64,000 bases of DNA from Pseudomonas helmanticensis. GTDB taxonomy: Bacteria; Pseudomonadota; Gammaproteobacteria; Pseudomonadales; Pseudomonadaceae. Of the stretch, positions 25,068 to 34,157 are shown one piece after another. Location: positions 4,723,501 through 4,787,500 of the forward strand of contig NZ_FXUY01000001.1 of the NCBI RefSeq assembly GCF_900182985.1. The letters are read 5' to 3'. The position numbers and the translations under genes are program-made. The notes beneath the pieces are model-generated. The model did no database searches. It was not told the DNA's origin and was given only the letters and a program-made list of their open reading frames with translations. How positions within the stretch are numbered: position 1 is the stretch's first letter; each line of letters starts with the position of its first letter.

Positions 25068-27377
25068 ATGAGCGATTCTCAGCACACCCACAAGCCCGGC
25101 GACGGTCACGATCACAGTCAAAAGTTGCAGCCTGTGCATAAGCATTCACATGGCGGCGATTCCTGCTGCGGGTCGAAAGTCGCAGCGCCGGCACCGGTTC
25201 ATGCGCACGAGGATTCCTGCTGCTCGTCGACAGCCGCCGCGCCTGCGTTGGTGCAACTGAGCGAAAAGACCAGCGCCGATGCGCGCCTGAGCAGTTTCCG
25301 CATCGAAGCGATGGACTGCCCGACCGAGCAGACGCTGATCCAGAACAAGCTCGGCAAACTCGCCGGCGTGCAGCAGCTGGAATTCAATCTGATCAACCGT
25401 GTGCTCGGCGTGACCCACAATCTGCCCGGCACTGAGCCCATCACCGAAGCGATCAAATCCCTCGGCATGCACGCCGAGCCGCTGGAGGCGGGCGTCGAAG
25501 CGCCGGCTCCGGCGCCAGTGAAAAAACACTGGTGGCCGTTGGCACTGTCCGGCATCGGCGCACTTGCCGCCGAAGTCATCCACTTCACCAACGCCGCACC
25601 CACCTGGGTGGTGGCGATCATCGCGCTGGTGTCGATCCTCAGCGGTGGCCTGACCACTTACAAAAAGGGCTGGATCGCCCTGAAGAACCGCAACCTCAAC
25701 ATCAACGCGCTGATGAGCATCGCCGTGACCGGTGCGATCCTCATCGGCCAATGGCCGGAAGCGGCGATGGTGATGTTCCTGTTCACCGTCGCCGAGCTGA
25801 TCGAAGCGCGTTCGCTCGACCGTGCGCGTAATGCGATCAGCGGGCTGATGCAGATGACGCCGGAGCAAGCCACGGTGTTGCAGGCTGACGGTTCGTGGAT
25901 TGAGCAAGACGTGAAAAACGTCGAACTCGCCGCCCGCGTGCGGGTGAAGCCCGGCGAGCGCATCGCACTGGATGGCGAAGTGGTTAGCGGCAGTTCGACC
26001 ATCGACCAGGCGCCGATCACCGGGGAAAGCCTGCCGGTGGAAAAAACCGTCGGCGACAAAGTCTTCGCCGGCACCATCAATCAGGCCGGTTCGTTGGAGT
26101 ACGCGGTTACCGCAGCGGCGAATAACTCGACCTTGGCGCGGATCATTCACGCCGTTGAACAGGCCCAAGGCGCACGCGCACCCACTCAGCGTTTCGTCGA
26201 TCAGTTCTCGAAAATCTACACGCCCGTGGTGTTCGTGTTTGCCTTGGCCGTGGCGATCATTCCGCCGTTGTTCATGGGTGCCGTGTGGTTCGACTGGATC
26301 TACCGCGCGCTGGTGTTGCTGGTGGTCGCGTGCCCATGCGCACTGGTGATTTCCACCCCGGTGACCATCGTCAGCGGCCTCGCGGCAGCGGCGCGCAAAG
26401 GCATTCTGGTCAAGGGCGGCGTGTATCTGGAGGGCGGTTTCAAACTTGATTATCTGGCGCTGGATAAAACCGGCACGATCACCCACGGCAAACCGGTACA
26501 GACCGATTACCTGTCCCTCGACGCGACAGCCGATGCCACGGCGCCGGCCATCGCTGCGGCATTGGCCGGTCGCTCCGATCACCCGGTGTCGTTGGCCATC
26601 GCCAACGCCGCTGTGGATAAAAACTTCGACGCGCTGATTGTGGATAACTTCGAAGCGTTGGGCGGGCGTGGGGTCAAAGGCGAAATCAACGGTCAGACTT
26701 ATCATTTGGGCAACCATCGTCTGGTCGAAGAACTCGGCCTGTGCTCGCCGGCACTGGAAGAAAAACTCTTCGCGCTGGAGAAACAGGGCAAATCCGTGGT
26801 GCTGCTGCTCGACAGTTCCGGCCCGCTGGCGCTGTTCGCAGTGGCCGATACCGTCAAGGAAACCAGCCGCGAAGCGATCCGCCAACTGCATGAACTCGGG
26901 GTGAAAACCCTGATGCTCACCGGTGATAACGTCCACACCGCTCAGGCGATTGCCGCGCAGGTCGGTATCGACGAAGCCCGAGGCGACTTGCTGCCGACCG
27001 ACAAACTGCAAGCCATCGAAGACCTTTATGCACAGGGTCGGCGAGTCGGCATGGTCGGTGACGGGATCAACGATGCGCCGGCACTGGCTCGCGCCGAGAT
27101 CGGTTTCGCCATGGCCGCCGCCGGCACCGACACCGCGATTGAAACCGCCGATGTCGCCCTGATGGACGACGATCTGCGCAAGATCCCCGCGTTCATCCGC
27201 CTGTCGCGCAATACTGCCAGTATCCTGAAACAGAACATCGCCTTGGCGCTGGTGATCAAGGCTATCTTTCTTGCGGTAACCTTCGCCGGACTCGCCACCA
27301 TGTGGATGGCGGTGTTCGCTGACATGGGCGTGAGCCTGTTGGTGGTGTTCAACGGTTTGCGCCTGCTGCGCAAATAA
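25068..27377 (+). CDS. cadA: Heavy-metal translocating P1B-type ATPase, Cd2+/Zn2+/Pb2+ exporter
   Basis: This is a 769-residue pump of the inner membrane. The N-terminus is very rich in His and Cys (HTHKPGDGHDHSQ, HKHSHGGDSCCGSK, HEDSCCSS), a probable metal sponge. A heavy-metal-associated domain follows with MDCPTEQ (Cys84, Glu87). Membrane helices flank the actuator motif PITGESLPVEKTVGDK. The transport site is the CPC motif at residues 422-424 (VACPCALVIS). The phosphorylation site is Asp466 in DKTGTITHG, and the hinge is MVGDGINDAPALA. CPC with the MDCPTE variant points to divalent Cd/Zn/Pb rather than Cu. Expression is controlled from the CadR-bound promoter. Confidence 0.95.
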   Translation: MSDSQHTHKPGDGHDHSQKLQPVHKHSHGGDSCCGSKVAAPAPVHAHEDSCCSSTAAAPALVQLSEKTSADARLSSFRIEAMDCPTEQTLIQNKLGKLAGVQQLEFNLINRVLGVTHNLPGTEPITEAIKSLGMHAEPLEAGVEAPAPAPVKKHWWPLALSGIGALAAEVIHFTNAAPTWVVAIIALVSILSGGLTTYKKGWIALKNRNLNINALMSIAVTGAILIGQWPEAAMVMFLFTVAELIEARSLDRARNAISGLMQMTPEQATVLQADGSWIEQDVKNVELAARVRVKPGERIALDGEVVSGSSTIDQAPITGESLPVEKTVGDKVFAGTINQAGSLEYAVTAAANNSTLARIIHAVEQAQGARAPTQRFVDQFSKIYTPVVFVFALAVAIIPPLFMGAVWFDWIYRALVLLVVACPCALVISTPVTIVSGLAAAARKGILVKGGVYLEGGFKLDYLALDKTGTITHGKPVQTDYLSLDATADATAPAIAAALAGRSDHPVSLAIANAAVDKNFDALIVDNFEALGGRGVKGEINGQTYHLGNHRLVEELGLCSPALEEKLFALEKQGKSVVLLLDSSGPLALFAVADTVKETSREAIRQLHELGVKTLMLTGDNVHTAQAIAAQVGIDEARGDLLPTDKLQAIEDLYAQGRRVGMVGDGINDAPALARAEIGFAMAAAGTDTAIETADVALMDDDLRKIPAFIRLSRNTASILKQNIALALVIKAIFLAVTFAGLATMWMAVFADMGVSLLVVFNGLRLLRK

Positions 27378-27386
27378 CGATGAGGG

Positions 27387-28256
27387 ATGGTTGTGCTGAG
27401 TGCCGAGCTGAAAGCGTTTTACATGGTCGCCCGCCTGGGCAGCATCACGCTGGCGGCGAAAAAACTCGGCCTCAGCCAACCGACCGTGACCACGCAGATC
27501 CGTAATCTGGAAAGTCAGTATTCGGTGGAGCTGTTTTATCGCGGCGGCCGACGCTTGAGTGTCAGTGACGAGGGCGCGCGGCTGTTGCCGATGGTCAAGA
27601 CGCTGTTGCAGCAGGAAGCCGACATCGAGTTTTTCCTGCGCAACAGCGGTCAGGTGCAGGGCACTTTGCGCATCGCCGCGACGGCGCCGTATTACATCCT
27701 CGATCTGGTGAAGACCTTTCGCGAGCGTCTGCCGCAGGTGGAAGTGTCGGTGGAAATCGGCAACTCGCAACAGGTGCTGGAGGCGCTGGAGGACTATCGG
27801 GTGGATATCGCCGCGTCGTCGCAATTGCTCGATGACGCGCGGTTGATTCGTCGCGTGCTGGGCACTGATCCACTGGTGCTGGCGGTGCATCGCAATCATC
27901 CGCTGGCGGCGCAGGAGCATGTCGCGTTGAGCGCTTTGGCCGGGCATACGTTGTTGATGCGTGAATCCGGTTCGACCACGCGACGATTGACTGAAGAGTT
28001 GCTGGCCAGTGCCGGGGTGAGCTTCGGACCGTTGCTGGAGATTGGCAGCCGCGAGTCGATCCGTGAGGCGGTGCTGCGCAATATCGGCATCAGCATCATT
28101 GCGCGGCAGGAAGTGCCGCATGATCCGCAGTTGCGCGTGCTGACGATCGAGAATGCGCCGCAGATTCCGGAGTATCTGTATTGCCTTAAAGAGCGCAAGG
28201 GCGCGCGGTTGCCGGCGGCGTTCCTCGGCTTGGCGCAGGAAATGTCCCCTGCGTAA
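27387..28256 (+). CDS. LysR-family regulator associated with aminoethylphosphonate genes
   Basis: This 289-residue LysR protein has an N-terminal winged helix-turn-helix (GSITLAAKKLGLSQPTVTTQ, about 19-38) and a periplasmic-binding-protein-like effector domain (LRIAATAPYYILDLVKTF onward). It matches my memory of the LysR group linked to 2-aminoethylphosphonate catabolism (TIGR03339). The ABC importer and catabolic genes immediately downstream on the same strand support that. It begins only 9 bases after the cadA stop, so read-through from cadA is possible although the functions are unrelated. A palindromic repeat separates it from the transporter operon. Confidence 0.85.
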   Translation: MVVLSAELKAFYMVARLGSITLAAKKLGLSQPTVTTQIRNLESQYSVELFYRGGRRLSVSDEGARLLPMVKTLLQQEADIEFFLRNSGQVQGTLRIAATAPYYILDLVKTFRERLPQVEVSVEIGNSQQVLEALEDYRVDIAASSQLLDDARLIRRVLGTDPLVLAVHRNHPLAAQEHVALSALAGHTLLMRESGSTTRRLTEELLASAGVSFGPLLEIGSRESIREAVLRNIGISIIARQEVPHDPQLRVLTIENAPQIPEYLYCLKERKGARLPAAFLGLAQEMSPA

Positions 28257-28258
28257 TG

Positions 28259-28364
28259 ATCGTTCCCACGCTCCGCGTGGGAATGCAGCCCGGGACGCTC
28301 TGCGTCCCAAGAGCCGAACGCGGAGCGTCCGATGAGGCATTCCCACGCAGAGCGTGGGAACGAT
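28259..28364. repeat. Palindrome array of the TCCCACGC(AGA/TCC)GCGTGGGAA family
   Basis: ATCGTTCCCACGCTCCGCGT plus GGGAA is self-complementary, and it is mirrored by TTCCCACGCAGAGCGTGGGA at the right end. Between them lie GGGACGCTCTGCGTCCC and ACGCGGAGCGTCC stems. Bases 28365-28476, between the repeat and the ABC gene, should hold the operon promoter; I see no clear consensus boxes. Confidence 0.85.
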
Positions 28365-28476
28365 CTCTGGTAACCCAAATCCCCGAATACCACTATCAGC
28401 AGTTTTTGCCTCGTTGCCACATGACGGACGCATTACAACTCTAGGATTGGCCCCATCTGCTTGATGAGGTCTGTCC

Positions 28477-29553
28477 ATGAATCCTGCCATCGCAACTGCC
28501 CTGACCAACCCCGGTGCGCCGATGAAAGTGCGCGGCGTGCAGAAACGCTTCGGCGCGTTCACCGCGCTGGATAATGTCTCCCTCGACGTCGCCGCCGGTG
28601 AGCTGGTGTGCCTGCTCGGCCCCTCGGGCTGCGGCAAGACCACGTTGCTGCGCTGCATCGCCGGCCTGGAAAAACAGGACAGCGGCGAGCTGTACCTCGG
28701 TGACCGCGACGTCTCGCACCTCGCCCCGCAGGCTCGCGATTACGGGATTCTGTTCCAGTCCTACGCGCTGTTCCCCAATCTGACGGTCGAGGCGAACATT
28801 GCCTACGGCCTCGCCGGCAGCGGTCGCGATGAGGTGCGCCGCCGCGTCGGGCAGATGCTGGAACTGGTCGGCCTCACCGGTAGCGAGAAAAAGTACCCCG
28901 GCCAGCTGTCCGGCGGCCAGCAGCAACGTGTGGCGCTGGCCCGCGCTTTGGCGCCGGCACCGTCGCTGCTGTTGCTCGACGAGCCGATGTCGGCCCTCGA
29001 CGCCCGCGTCCGCGAGCATCTGTGCACCGAGCTGCGCCAACTGCAACGCAACCTCGGCATCACCACGCTGATGGTCACGCACAATCAGGACGAAGCCATG
29101 CTGATGGCCGACCGCATCGCCGTGATGAACAATGGCCGCGTCGAGCAGTACGCTACCCCGCAGAAAATCTACAACCGCCCGGCCACGCCGTTCGTGGCCG
29201 AGTTTGTTGGTCAGGGCAATTGGCTGCCGTTCCAGCGCAGCAGCGACAGTCACGCACAGGTTGGCGGAATGAACCTGCGCCTCAGCGACGGCAGCGTCCA
29301 GCGCGCCTCGGGTCGACTGTTCTGCCGCCCGGAAGCGATCAACGTCAATCCGCCGGTGCACGAAGAAAACCTGTTCCCGGCCAAAGTCCGCGAGATCACC
29401 TTCCTCGGCAACCGCTGCCGCATGAGCTTCGAACTCGATCAACTGCCGGGCCACGCCTTGCTCGCCGAACTCGCCCCGGAAGCCATGCCGCGCCTCGGCG
29501 CCCAGCAAATCATGGTCGCCTTGCCGCCGCGCAGCCTGCAGGTGTTTGCCTGA
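28477..29553 (+). CDS. 2-aminoethylphosphonate ABC importer, ATP-binding protein
   Basis: This 358-residue ABC ATPase of the spermidine/iron/phosphonate type has Walker A (LGPSGCGKTTLLR), the Q-loop FQSYALFPNLTVE, the signature LSGGQQQRVALARAL and Walker B (LLLLDEPMSALDARV). MVTHNQDEA contains the switch His. A C-terminal TOBE-like domain (about 270-358) is present. From family memory it fits the PhnT2-type ATPase of putative 2-aminoethylphosphonate importers (TIGR03265). The stop overlaps the permease start by one base (ATGA-type coupling). The neighbouring HD oxygenase and FAD enzyme support the substrate call. Confidence 0.87.
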   Translation: MNPAIATALTNPGAPMKVRGVQKRFGAFTALDNVSLDVAAGELVCLLGPSGCGKTTLLRCIAGLEKQDSGELYLGDRDVSHLAPQARDYGILFQSYALFPNLTVEANIAYGLAGSGRDEVRRRVGQMLELVGLTGSEKKYPGQLSGGQQQRVALARALAPAPSLLLLDEPMSALDARVREHLCTELRQLQRNLGITTLMVTHNQDEAMLMADRIAVMNNGRVEQYATPQKIYNRPATPFVAEFVGQGNWLPFQRSSDSHAQVGGMNLRLSDGSVQRASGRLFCRPEAINVNPPVHEENLFPAKVREITFLGNRCRMSFELDQLPGHALLAELAPEAMPRLGAQQIMVALPPRSLQVFA

Positions 29554-31277
29554 TGAACAGCAACCTCGCGCTGCCGCTACCGCACAAGCAGGTGCGACAG
29601 TCATCGAAAGCCGAGATCGGCGACCGCATTTTTGTTGTCGGCGGCAAACTTCTCCTGTTGGTCTTTCTCGGCGTCGCGGTGTTGCTGCCGTTGCTGGCGA
29701 TCTTCTGGCGTGGTTTCAGCAGCGAGGCCGGGCAGGGCGGTGGCTGGGTCGCGGCGAAGGAGTTGGTGACCAGCGAGAATTTCCACTGGCTGCTCGGCAA
29801 CAGCCTGAAAGTGTCCCTCAGCGTTGCGGCCATCGTCGTACCGCTGGCTTACCTGTTTGCCTACGCGCTGCAGCGCACGCTGATTCCGGCGAAGGGCATC
29901 TGGCGCGGGATTTCGTTGTTGCCGCTGATGGCGCCGTCGATGCTGCCGGGAATTGCACTGGTCTATCTGTTCGGCAATCAGGGCATGTTGCGCGGGCTGC
30001 TCTCGGACAACATCTACGGGTTCTGGGGGATAGTGCTGGGCGAGGTGATCTACACCTTCCCGCATGCGCTGATGATTTTGCTGTCGGCGTTGTCGCTGGC
30101 CGATGCGCGATTGTTCGATGCTGCGTCGAGCATGGGCGCCAGTCCGGCCAAGGCGTTTCGCAGTATCACCTGGCCGGCAACGCGTCAGGCTGTGTTCGCC
30201 GCGTTCTGTCTGGTGTTCACCCTGACCATCACTGATTTCGGTGTGCCGGTGGTGGTCGGTGGCGACTATCAAGTGCTGGCGCTGGAAGCCTACAAAGCCG
30301 TGGTCGGCCAGCAACAATTCGGTCGCGGCGCGTTGATTGGCATGGTGCTGTTGCTGCCGGCGCTGTTCAGCTTCGGCGTCGATGCCTGGCTGCGTCGACG
30401 TCACGGCGACTCCATGAGCGGTCGGGCGCAGGTGTTCAAACCGGCGCCGTCGAAACTTCGTGATGGCTGCTATCTGGCGATTGTGTTGCTGATCAGCGCG
30501 GCGTTGATTCTGGTGTTCGGCATGGCGGTGTTTTCGTCGCTGGTGAAGTTCTGGCCGTACAACCTGTCGCTGTCACTCAACCACTACCAGTTCAACGAAA
30601 CCGCCGGCGGTGGCTGGCTGGCCTACAGCAACAGTTTGAAGATGGCGCTGGGCACGGCGTTGATCGGCAGCGTGCTGATTTTCACCGGCGCTTATCTGAT
30701 GGAGAAAACCCGCGATCAGCGCGGCCTCAACCTGGCGTTGCGCATGCTCAGCTTCGTGCCGATGGCGGTGCCGGGGCTGGTGCTCGGTCTGGGTTACGTT
30801 TTCTTCTTCAACCTCAGCGGCAACCCGCTGCACGTGCTGTACGGGACGATGACGCTGCTGATCGTCTGCACCATTGCGCACTATCTAACCACCGCGCAGA
30901 TGACCGCGACCACTGCGCTGCGTCAGCTCGACGCCGAGTTTGAGGCCGCTGCGCTGTCGCTCAAGGCGCCGCTGTACCGCCACTACCTGCGCGTCACCGT
31001 GCCGATTTGCCTGCCGGCGCTGCTCGACATCGTGCGCTACCTGTTCGTCTCGGCGATGACCACCGTGTCGGCAGCGATCTTCCTCTACAGCCCCGACACC
31101 ATCCTTGCGGCGGTCGCGGTGCTGAACATGGATGACGCCGGCAACGTCGGCGGTGCGGCGGCGATGTCGACCCTGATTCTGTTCACCTCGGCGGGCGTGT
31201 CCTTGCTGCTGGCGTGGGCTTCGCGCGGCTTGCTGCGCCGTTCTCAAGCCTGGCGGCAAACCGCGCCCGGTCACTGA
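29553..31277 (+). CDS. 2-aminoethylphosphonate ABC importer, fused permease
   Basis: The start is ATG 29553, overlapping the ATPase stop, giving 574 residues. It contains two BPD/MetI-type permease halves in one chain, with about 12 membrane helices and two EAA-like loops (AASSMGASPAKAFRSITWP and FEAAALSLKAPLYRHYLRVT). This double permease is typical of the iron/phosphonate FbpB-like class and fits PhnU2 (TIGR03262). It would form the channel for the ATPase upstream and the binding protein downstream. The frame is open upstream as a shadow inside the ATPase gene, which I exclude. Confidence 0.9.
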   Translation: MNSNLALPLPHKQVRQSSKAEIGDRIFVVGGKLLLLVFLGVAVLLPLLAIFWRGFSSEAGQGGGWVAAKELVTSENFHWLLGNSLKVSLSVAAIVVPLAYLFAYALQRTLIPAKGIWRGISLLPLMAPSMLPGIALVYLFGNQGMLRGLLSDNIYGFWGIVLGEVIYTFPHALMILLSALSLADARLFDAASSMGASPAKAFRSITWPATRQAVFAAFCLVFTLTITDFGVPVVVGGDYQVLALEAYKAVVGQQQFGRGALIGMVLLLPALFSFGVDAWLRRRHGDSMSGRAQVFKPAPSKLRDGCYLAIVLLISAALILVFGMAVFSSLVKFWPYNLSLSLNHYQFNETAGGGWLAYSNSLKMALGTALIGSVLIFTGAYLMEKTRDQRGLNLALRMLSFVPMAVPGLVLGLGYVFFFNLSGNPLHVLYGTMTLLIVCTIAHYLTTAQMTATTALRQLDAEFEAAALSLKAPLYRHYLRVTVPICLPALLDIVRYLFVSAMTTVSAAIFLYSPDTILAAVAVLNMDDAGNVGGAAAMSTLILFTSAGVSLLLAWASRGLLRRSQAWRQTAPGH

Positions 31278-31313
31278 TTCCAACCCCGTTCAACTCATTA
31301 CAGGAAAACGATC

Positions 31314-32339
31314 ATGTTCAAGCCTATGGCCCTGGCCGCTGCTGTGCTCGCTACTTTCAGCCTGAATGCCTTTGCGGCAAAAACCGAGCTGACGGTGTAC
31401 ACCGCCCTCGAAGCCGAGCAACTGAAGTCCTACAAAGAAGCCTTCGAAAAGGCCAACCCGGACGTCGAGATCAAATGGGTACGTGATTCCACCGGGATCA
31501 TCACCGCCAAACTGCTCGCCGAAAAGGCCCGTCCGCAGGCTGATGCGGTGTGGGGCCTGGCGGCTTCGAGCCTGGCGATCCTCGATCAGCAAGGCATGCT
31601 GCAAAGCTATGCGCCAAAGGACCTCGGCAAGATCGGCGCGAATTATCGCGACGCCGCCAACCCGCCAGCCTGGGTCGGTATGGACGTCTGGGCCGCAACG
31701 ATTTGCTTCAACACCGTTGAAGCCGAGAAGCAGGGTTTGACCAAGCCAGGGAGCTGGCAGGATCTGACCAAACCTGAGTACAAAGGCAAGATCGTCATGC
31801 CGAATCCGGCGTCGTCCGGCACCGGTTTTCTCGACGTCAGCGCTTGGTTGCAAACCTTCGGCGAAAAGCAGGGCTGGGCCTACATGGACGGCTTGCACCA
31901 GAACATCGGCCAGTACGTTCACTCCGGCTCCAAGCCTTGCAAACTGGCAGCGGCGGGCGAGTTCCCGATCGGTATTTCCTTTGAATACCCGGCTGTACAG
32001 CTGAAGCGTCAGGGCGCGCCGCTGGACATCATCCTGCCGAAGGAAGGTCTGGGCTGGGAGATCGAAGCGACCGCGGTGATCAAAGGCACGCCGCATGAAG
32101 ACGCGGCGAAGAAACTGGCTGACTTCTCGGCCAGCGCTGAGGCGATGGATCTGTACAAGGAGAACTTCGCGGTTCTTGCGCAGCCGGGGATTGCCAAGCC
32201 GCAGACAGAATTGCCGGCGGATTATGAGCAGCGTCTGATCAAGAACGACTTTGCCTGGGCGTCGAAGAATCGCGACGAAATCCTCACCGAATGGCGCAAA
32301 CGCTATGACGGCAAATCCGAAAAAGTCGCCGCCAAGTAA
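31314..32339 (+). CDS. 2-aminoethylphosphonate ABC importer, periplasmic binding protein
   Basis: This 341-residue protein has a signal peptide (MALAAAVLATFSLNAFA, cut before AKTEL). The mature part is a class II binding fold related to iron(III)-binding proteins: ELTVYTALEAEQLKSYKEAF, RDSTGIITAKLLAEK, then NPASSGTGFLDVSAWLQTFG and PIGISFEYPAVQLKRQGAPL. It fits the PhnS2 group (TIGR03261), for which 2-aminoethylphosphonate is the proposed ligand; the AepX proteins described in Pseudomonas putida may be the same type. It starts 36 bases after the permease gene, with AGGAAAACGATC as ribosome site. Confidence 0.88.
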   Translation: MFKPMALAAAVLATFSLNAFAAKTELTVYTALEAEQLKSYKEAFEKANPDVEIKWVRDSTGIITAKLLAEKARPQADAVWGLAASSLAILDQQGMLQSYAPKDLGKIGANYRDAANPPAWVGMDVWAATICFNTVEAEKQGLTKPGSWQDLTKPEYKGKIVMPNPASSGTGFLDVSAWLQTFGEKQGWAYMDGLHQNIGQYVHSGSKPCKLAAAGEFPIGISFEYPAVQLKRQGAPLDIILPKEGLGWEIEATAVIKGTPHEDAAKKLADFSASAEAMDLYKENFAVLAQPGIAKPQTELPADYEQRLIKNDFAWASKNRDEILTEWRKRYDGKSEKVAAK

Positions 32340-32363
32340 ATCTTCGTAGTCTGACCGGGCCTC

Positions 32364-32429
32364 ATCGCGAGCAGGCTCACTCCTACAGGGGAACGCATTC
32401 CAACTGTAGGAGTGAGCCTGCTCGCGATT
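32364..32429. repeat. Inverted palindrome inside the phosphonate operon
   Basis: ATCGCGAGCAGGCTCACTCC plus TACA is mirrored at the right by TGTAGGAGTGAGCCTGCTCG plus CGAT. It belongs to the family seen at 12762. It lies between the transport and catabolic genes and could lower expression of the latter. Confidence 0.9.
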
Positions 32430-32457
32430 GCGGTCTTTCATTCAGGACATCATCCAG

Positions 32458-33591
32458 ATGACACAACACAAAGACCTGCTCATCGTCGGCGCCGGCATCC
32501 TCGGCCTGTCCCACGCCTACGCCGCTGCCAAACGTGGTCTCAAAGTCGCTGTTTTCGAACGCACCGCCACGCCGCTGGGCGCCTCGGTGCGCAACTTCGG
32601 CCAGGCCCTGGTCACCGGCCAGCCACCCGGCCCGATGCTGGAGCTTGCGAAAGCCAGCCGCGAGATCTGGGGCGACTGGGCGCAACTCGCCGGCCTGCAA
32701 ATCAAGCGCAACGGCTCTTATCTTTTCGCCAGAACCGAAGCCGAAGAACATCTGCTCGAAACCTTCTACGCCGGTCGTGCGGTTGAACACGGCTACAACG
32801 TCGAACTGCTGCGCGGCGCTGCATTGCGCGATCTGTATAACGGCCAGTTCAGCCACCACCGCGCTGCTCTCCATGGCCTCGACGATCAACAGCTGTACTC
32901 GCGTGAAGCGATCCCGGCGCTGATCGACTATCTGCGCCGCGACCTCGGCGTCGAGTTTCACTTCTCCACGCTGGTGCGCGACGTCGAGCCCGGTCGCTTG
33001 CACAGCACCGTAGGCAGTTTTACCGGCAAACAGATCATCGTCTGCTCCGGTCACGATTATCAGACGTTGCTGGCCGAGCCAATTGCTGCCCTCGACCCGC
33101 AAATCTGCCGCCTGCAAATGCTCCGCGGCAAACCGCAGATCGATCTCAATCTGCAACACGCCTTGCTCACCGGCCTCAGTTGCGTGCACTACGGCGCCTT
33201 CGCCGATCTGCCGGAAGCGGCGGCGGTGCAGGCGCAGATCCTCCGCGAACAACCGCACCTGCACGACAACGGCATTCACCTGCTGATCAGCCCGACGCCT
33301 TATGGCGAACTGATCATCGGCGACTCGCACCACTACGGCAGCGACCCTTCACCGTTCAACGCCGAGCAAGTGGACAACTGGATGCTCGAACTGGCCGAGC
33401 AGACCCTGGGCTGCAAGGTGCAAGTGGTCGAGCGCTGGCAGGGCGTCTATGGTTCTCGGGGGCCGGGGCCGTTTTCGTTGCTGCAACCGGTAGCGGGCCT
33501 GAGCGTGGCGCTGATGCACACCGGCGTCGGCATGAGCGTCGGCCCGGCGATGGCCGAGCGCAACATTGCGCAATTACTGGGGGAAGTTTGA
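32458..33591 (+). CDS. FAD-dependent oxidoreductase of phosphonate clusters (TIGR03364-like)
   Basis: The start is taken as ATG 32458 (MTQHKDLLIVG), giving 377 residues. The dinucleotide motif LIVGAGILGLSHAYAAAKRG is N-terminal, and the fold is of the DAO (D-amino-acid oxidase/sarcosine oxidase) type. The late segment YGSRGPGPFSLLQPVAGLSV and the ending GVGMSVGPAMAERNIAQLLG are typical. I match it to TIGR03364, the FAD enzyme recurrent in phosphonate loci. Recent work (recalled, not checked) gives such enzymes amine-oxidase roles on aminoethylphosphonate or its N-methyl form. The stop overlaps the HD gene start (ATGA), so the two are translated together. Confidence 0.83.
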   Translation: MTQHKDLLIVGAGILGLSHAYAAAKRGLKVAVFERTATPLGASVRNFGQALVTGQPPGPMLELAKASREIWGDWAQLAGLQIKRNGSYLFARTEAEEHLLETFYAGRAVEHGYNVELLRGAALRDLYNGQFSHHRAALHGLDDQQLYSREAIPALIDYLRRDLGVEFHFSTLVRDVEPGRLHSTVGSFTGKQIIVCSGHDYQTLLAEPIAALDPQICRLQMLRGKPQIDLNLQHALLTGLSCVHYGAFADLPEAAAVQAQILREQPHLHDNGIHLLISPTPYGELIIGDSHHYGSDPSPFNAEQVDNWMLELAEQTLGCKVQVVERWQGVYGSRGPGPFSLLQPVAGLSVALMHTGVGMSVGPAMAERNIAQLLGEV

Positions 33592-34151
33592 TGACAGGTC
33601 ACGAGCAAGTGCTTGCCCGCGTGTTCGGGTTGTATGAACGCTTCGGCACCAGCGATTACATCGGCGAGCCAGTGTCGCAGATCGAGCACATGTCCCAGGC
33701 CGCCGAACTGGCGATAGCCGAAGGCTTTGATGATGAAGTGGTGTTGGCGGCGTTCTTTCATGACATCGGTCATTTGTGTGCCGAAGGCGCAGAGAACATG
33801 GGCGGTTATGGCGTGGTCAGCCATGAACGCCTCGGCGCGGATTATTTGCGTGAGGCGGGATTCAGCGAACGCATGGCGCGGCTGGTGGAATATCACGTGC
33901 AGGCCAAGCGGTATCTGACGTTGCGTGAGCCGGGTTACTACGAACGATTGAGTGAGGCGAGTCGGCGGACGCTGGCGTATCAGGGCGGGGTGATGACCGA
34001 GGCGGAGGCGGATGTGTTTGAGCGGGATCCGTTGTGTGCCGTTAGTCTGCGGATGCGCCAGTGGGATGAGTTGGCCAAGGAGATGGCGGTGCCGGTGATT
34101 GATTTGGCGGTGCTGAAGCGCAAGGCTGAGGTTTTGTTGTCGGCCAGATAA
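33591..34151 (+). CDS. PhnZ-like HD-domain mixed-valence diiron oxygenase
   Basis: The 186-residue HD protein matches PhnZ position by position, with a shift of one or two residues: Tyr23, Glu26, His33, His57, Asp58, His61, His78, His102 and Asp159 correspond to the known PhnZ residues Y24, E27, H34, H58, D59, H62, H80, H104 and D161. PhnZ cleaves the C-P bond of (R)-2-amino-1-hydroxyethylphosphonate, giving glycine and phosphate. All iron ligands and the substrate-capping Tyr/Glu are kept, so it should be active. No PhnY hydroxylase is encoded nearby, so the hydroxylated substrate must come from outside or from an unlinked enzyme. It ends the operon at a composite repeat. Confidence 0.87.
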   Translation: MTGHEQVLARVFGLYERFGTSDYIGEPVSQIEHMSQAAELAIAEGFDDEVVLAAFFHDIGHLCAEGAENMGGYGVVSHERLGADYLREAGFSERMARLVEYHVQAKRYLTLREPGYYERLSEASRRTLAYQGGVMTEAEADVFERDPLCAVSLRMRQWDELAKEMAVPVIDLAVLKRKAEVLLSAR

Positions 34152-34157
34152 TTGCAA

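Noticed and set aside
24534..27377. Copper (CueR/CopA) system
   Set aside because: The His-rich CadR tail, the MDCPTE metal-binding motif and the recalled CadR operator indicate cadmium, zinc or lead instead.
25146..28658. Open frame of 1170 codons on the minus strand
   Set aside because: It runs antisense through cadA, the LysR gene, a repeat and part of the ABC gene. Its composition (rich in Arg, Gln, His) is typical of a shadow frame.
28477..32339. Iron(III) ABC importer (FbpABC)
   Set aside because: The fold is shared, but the adjacent phosphonate oxygenase, FAD enzyme and LysR regulator and the family matches favour aminoethylphosphonate.
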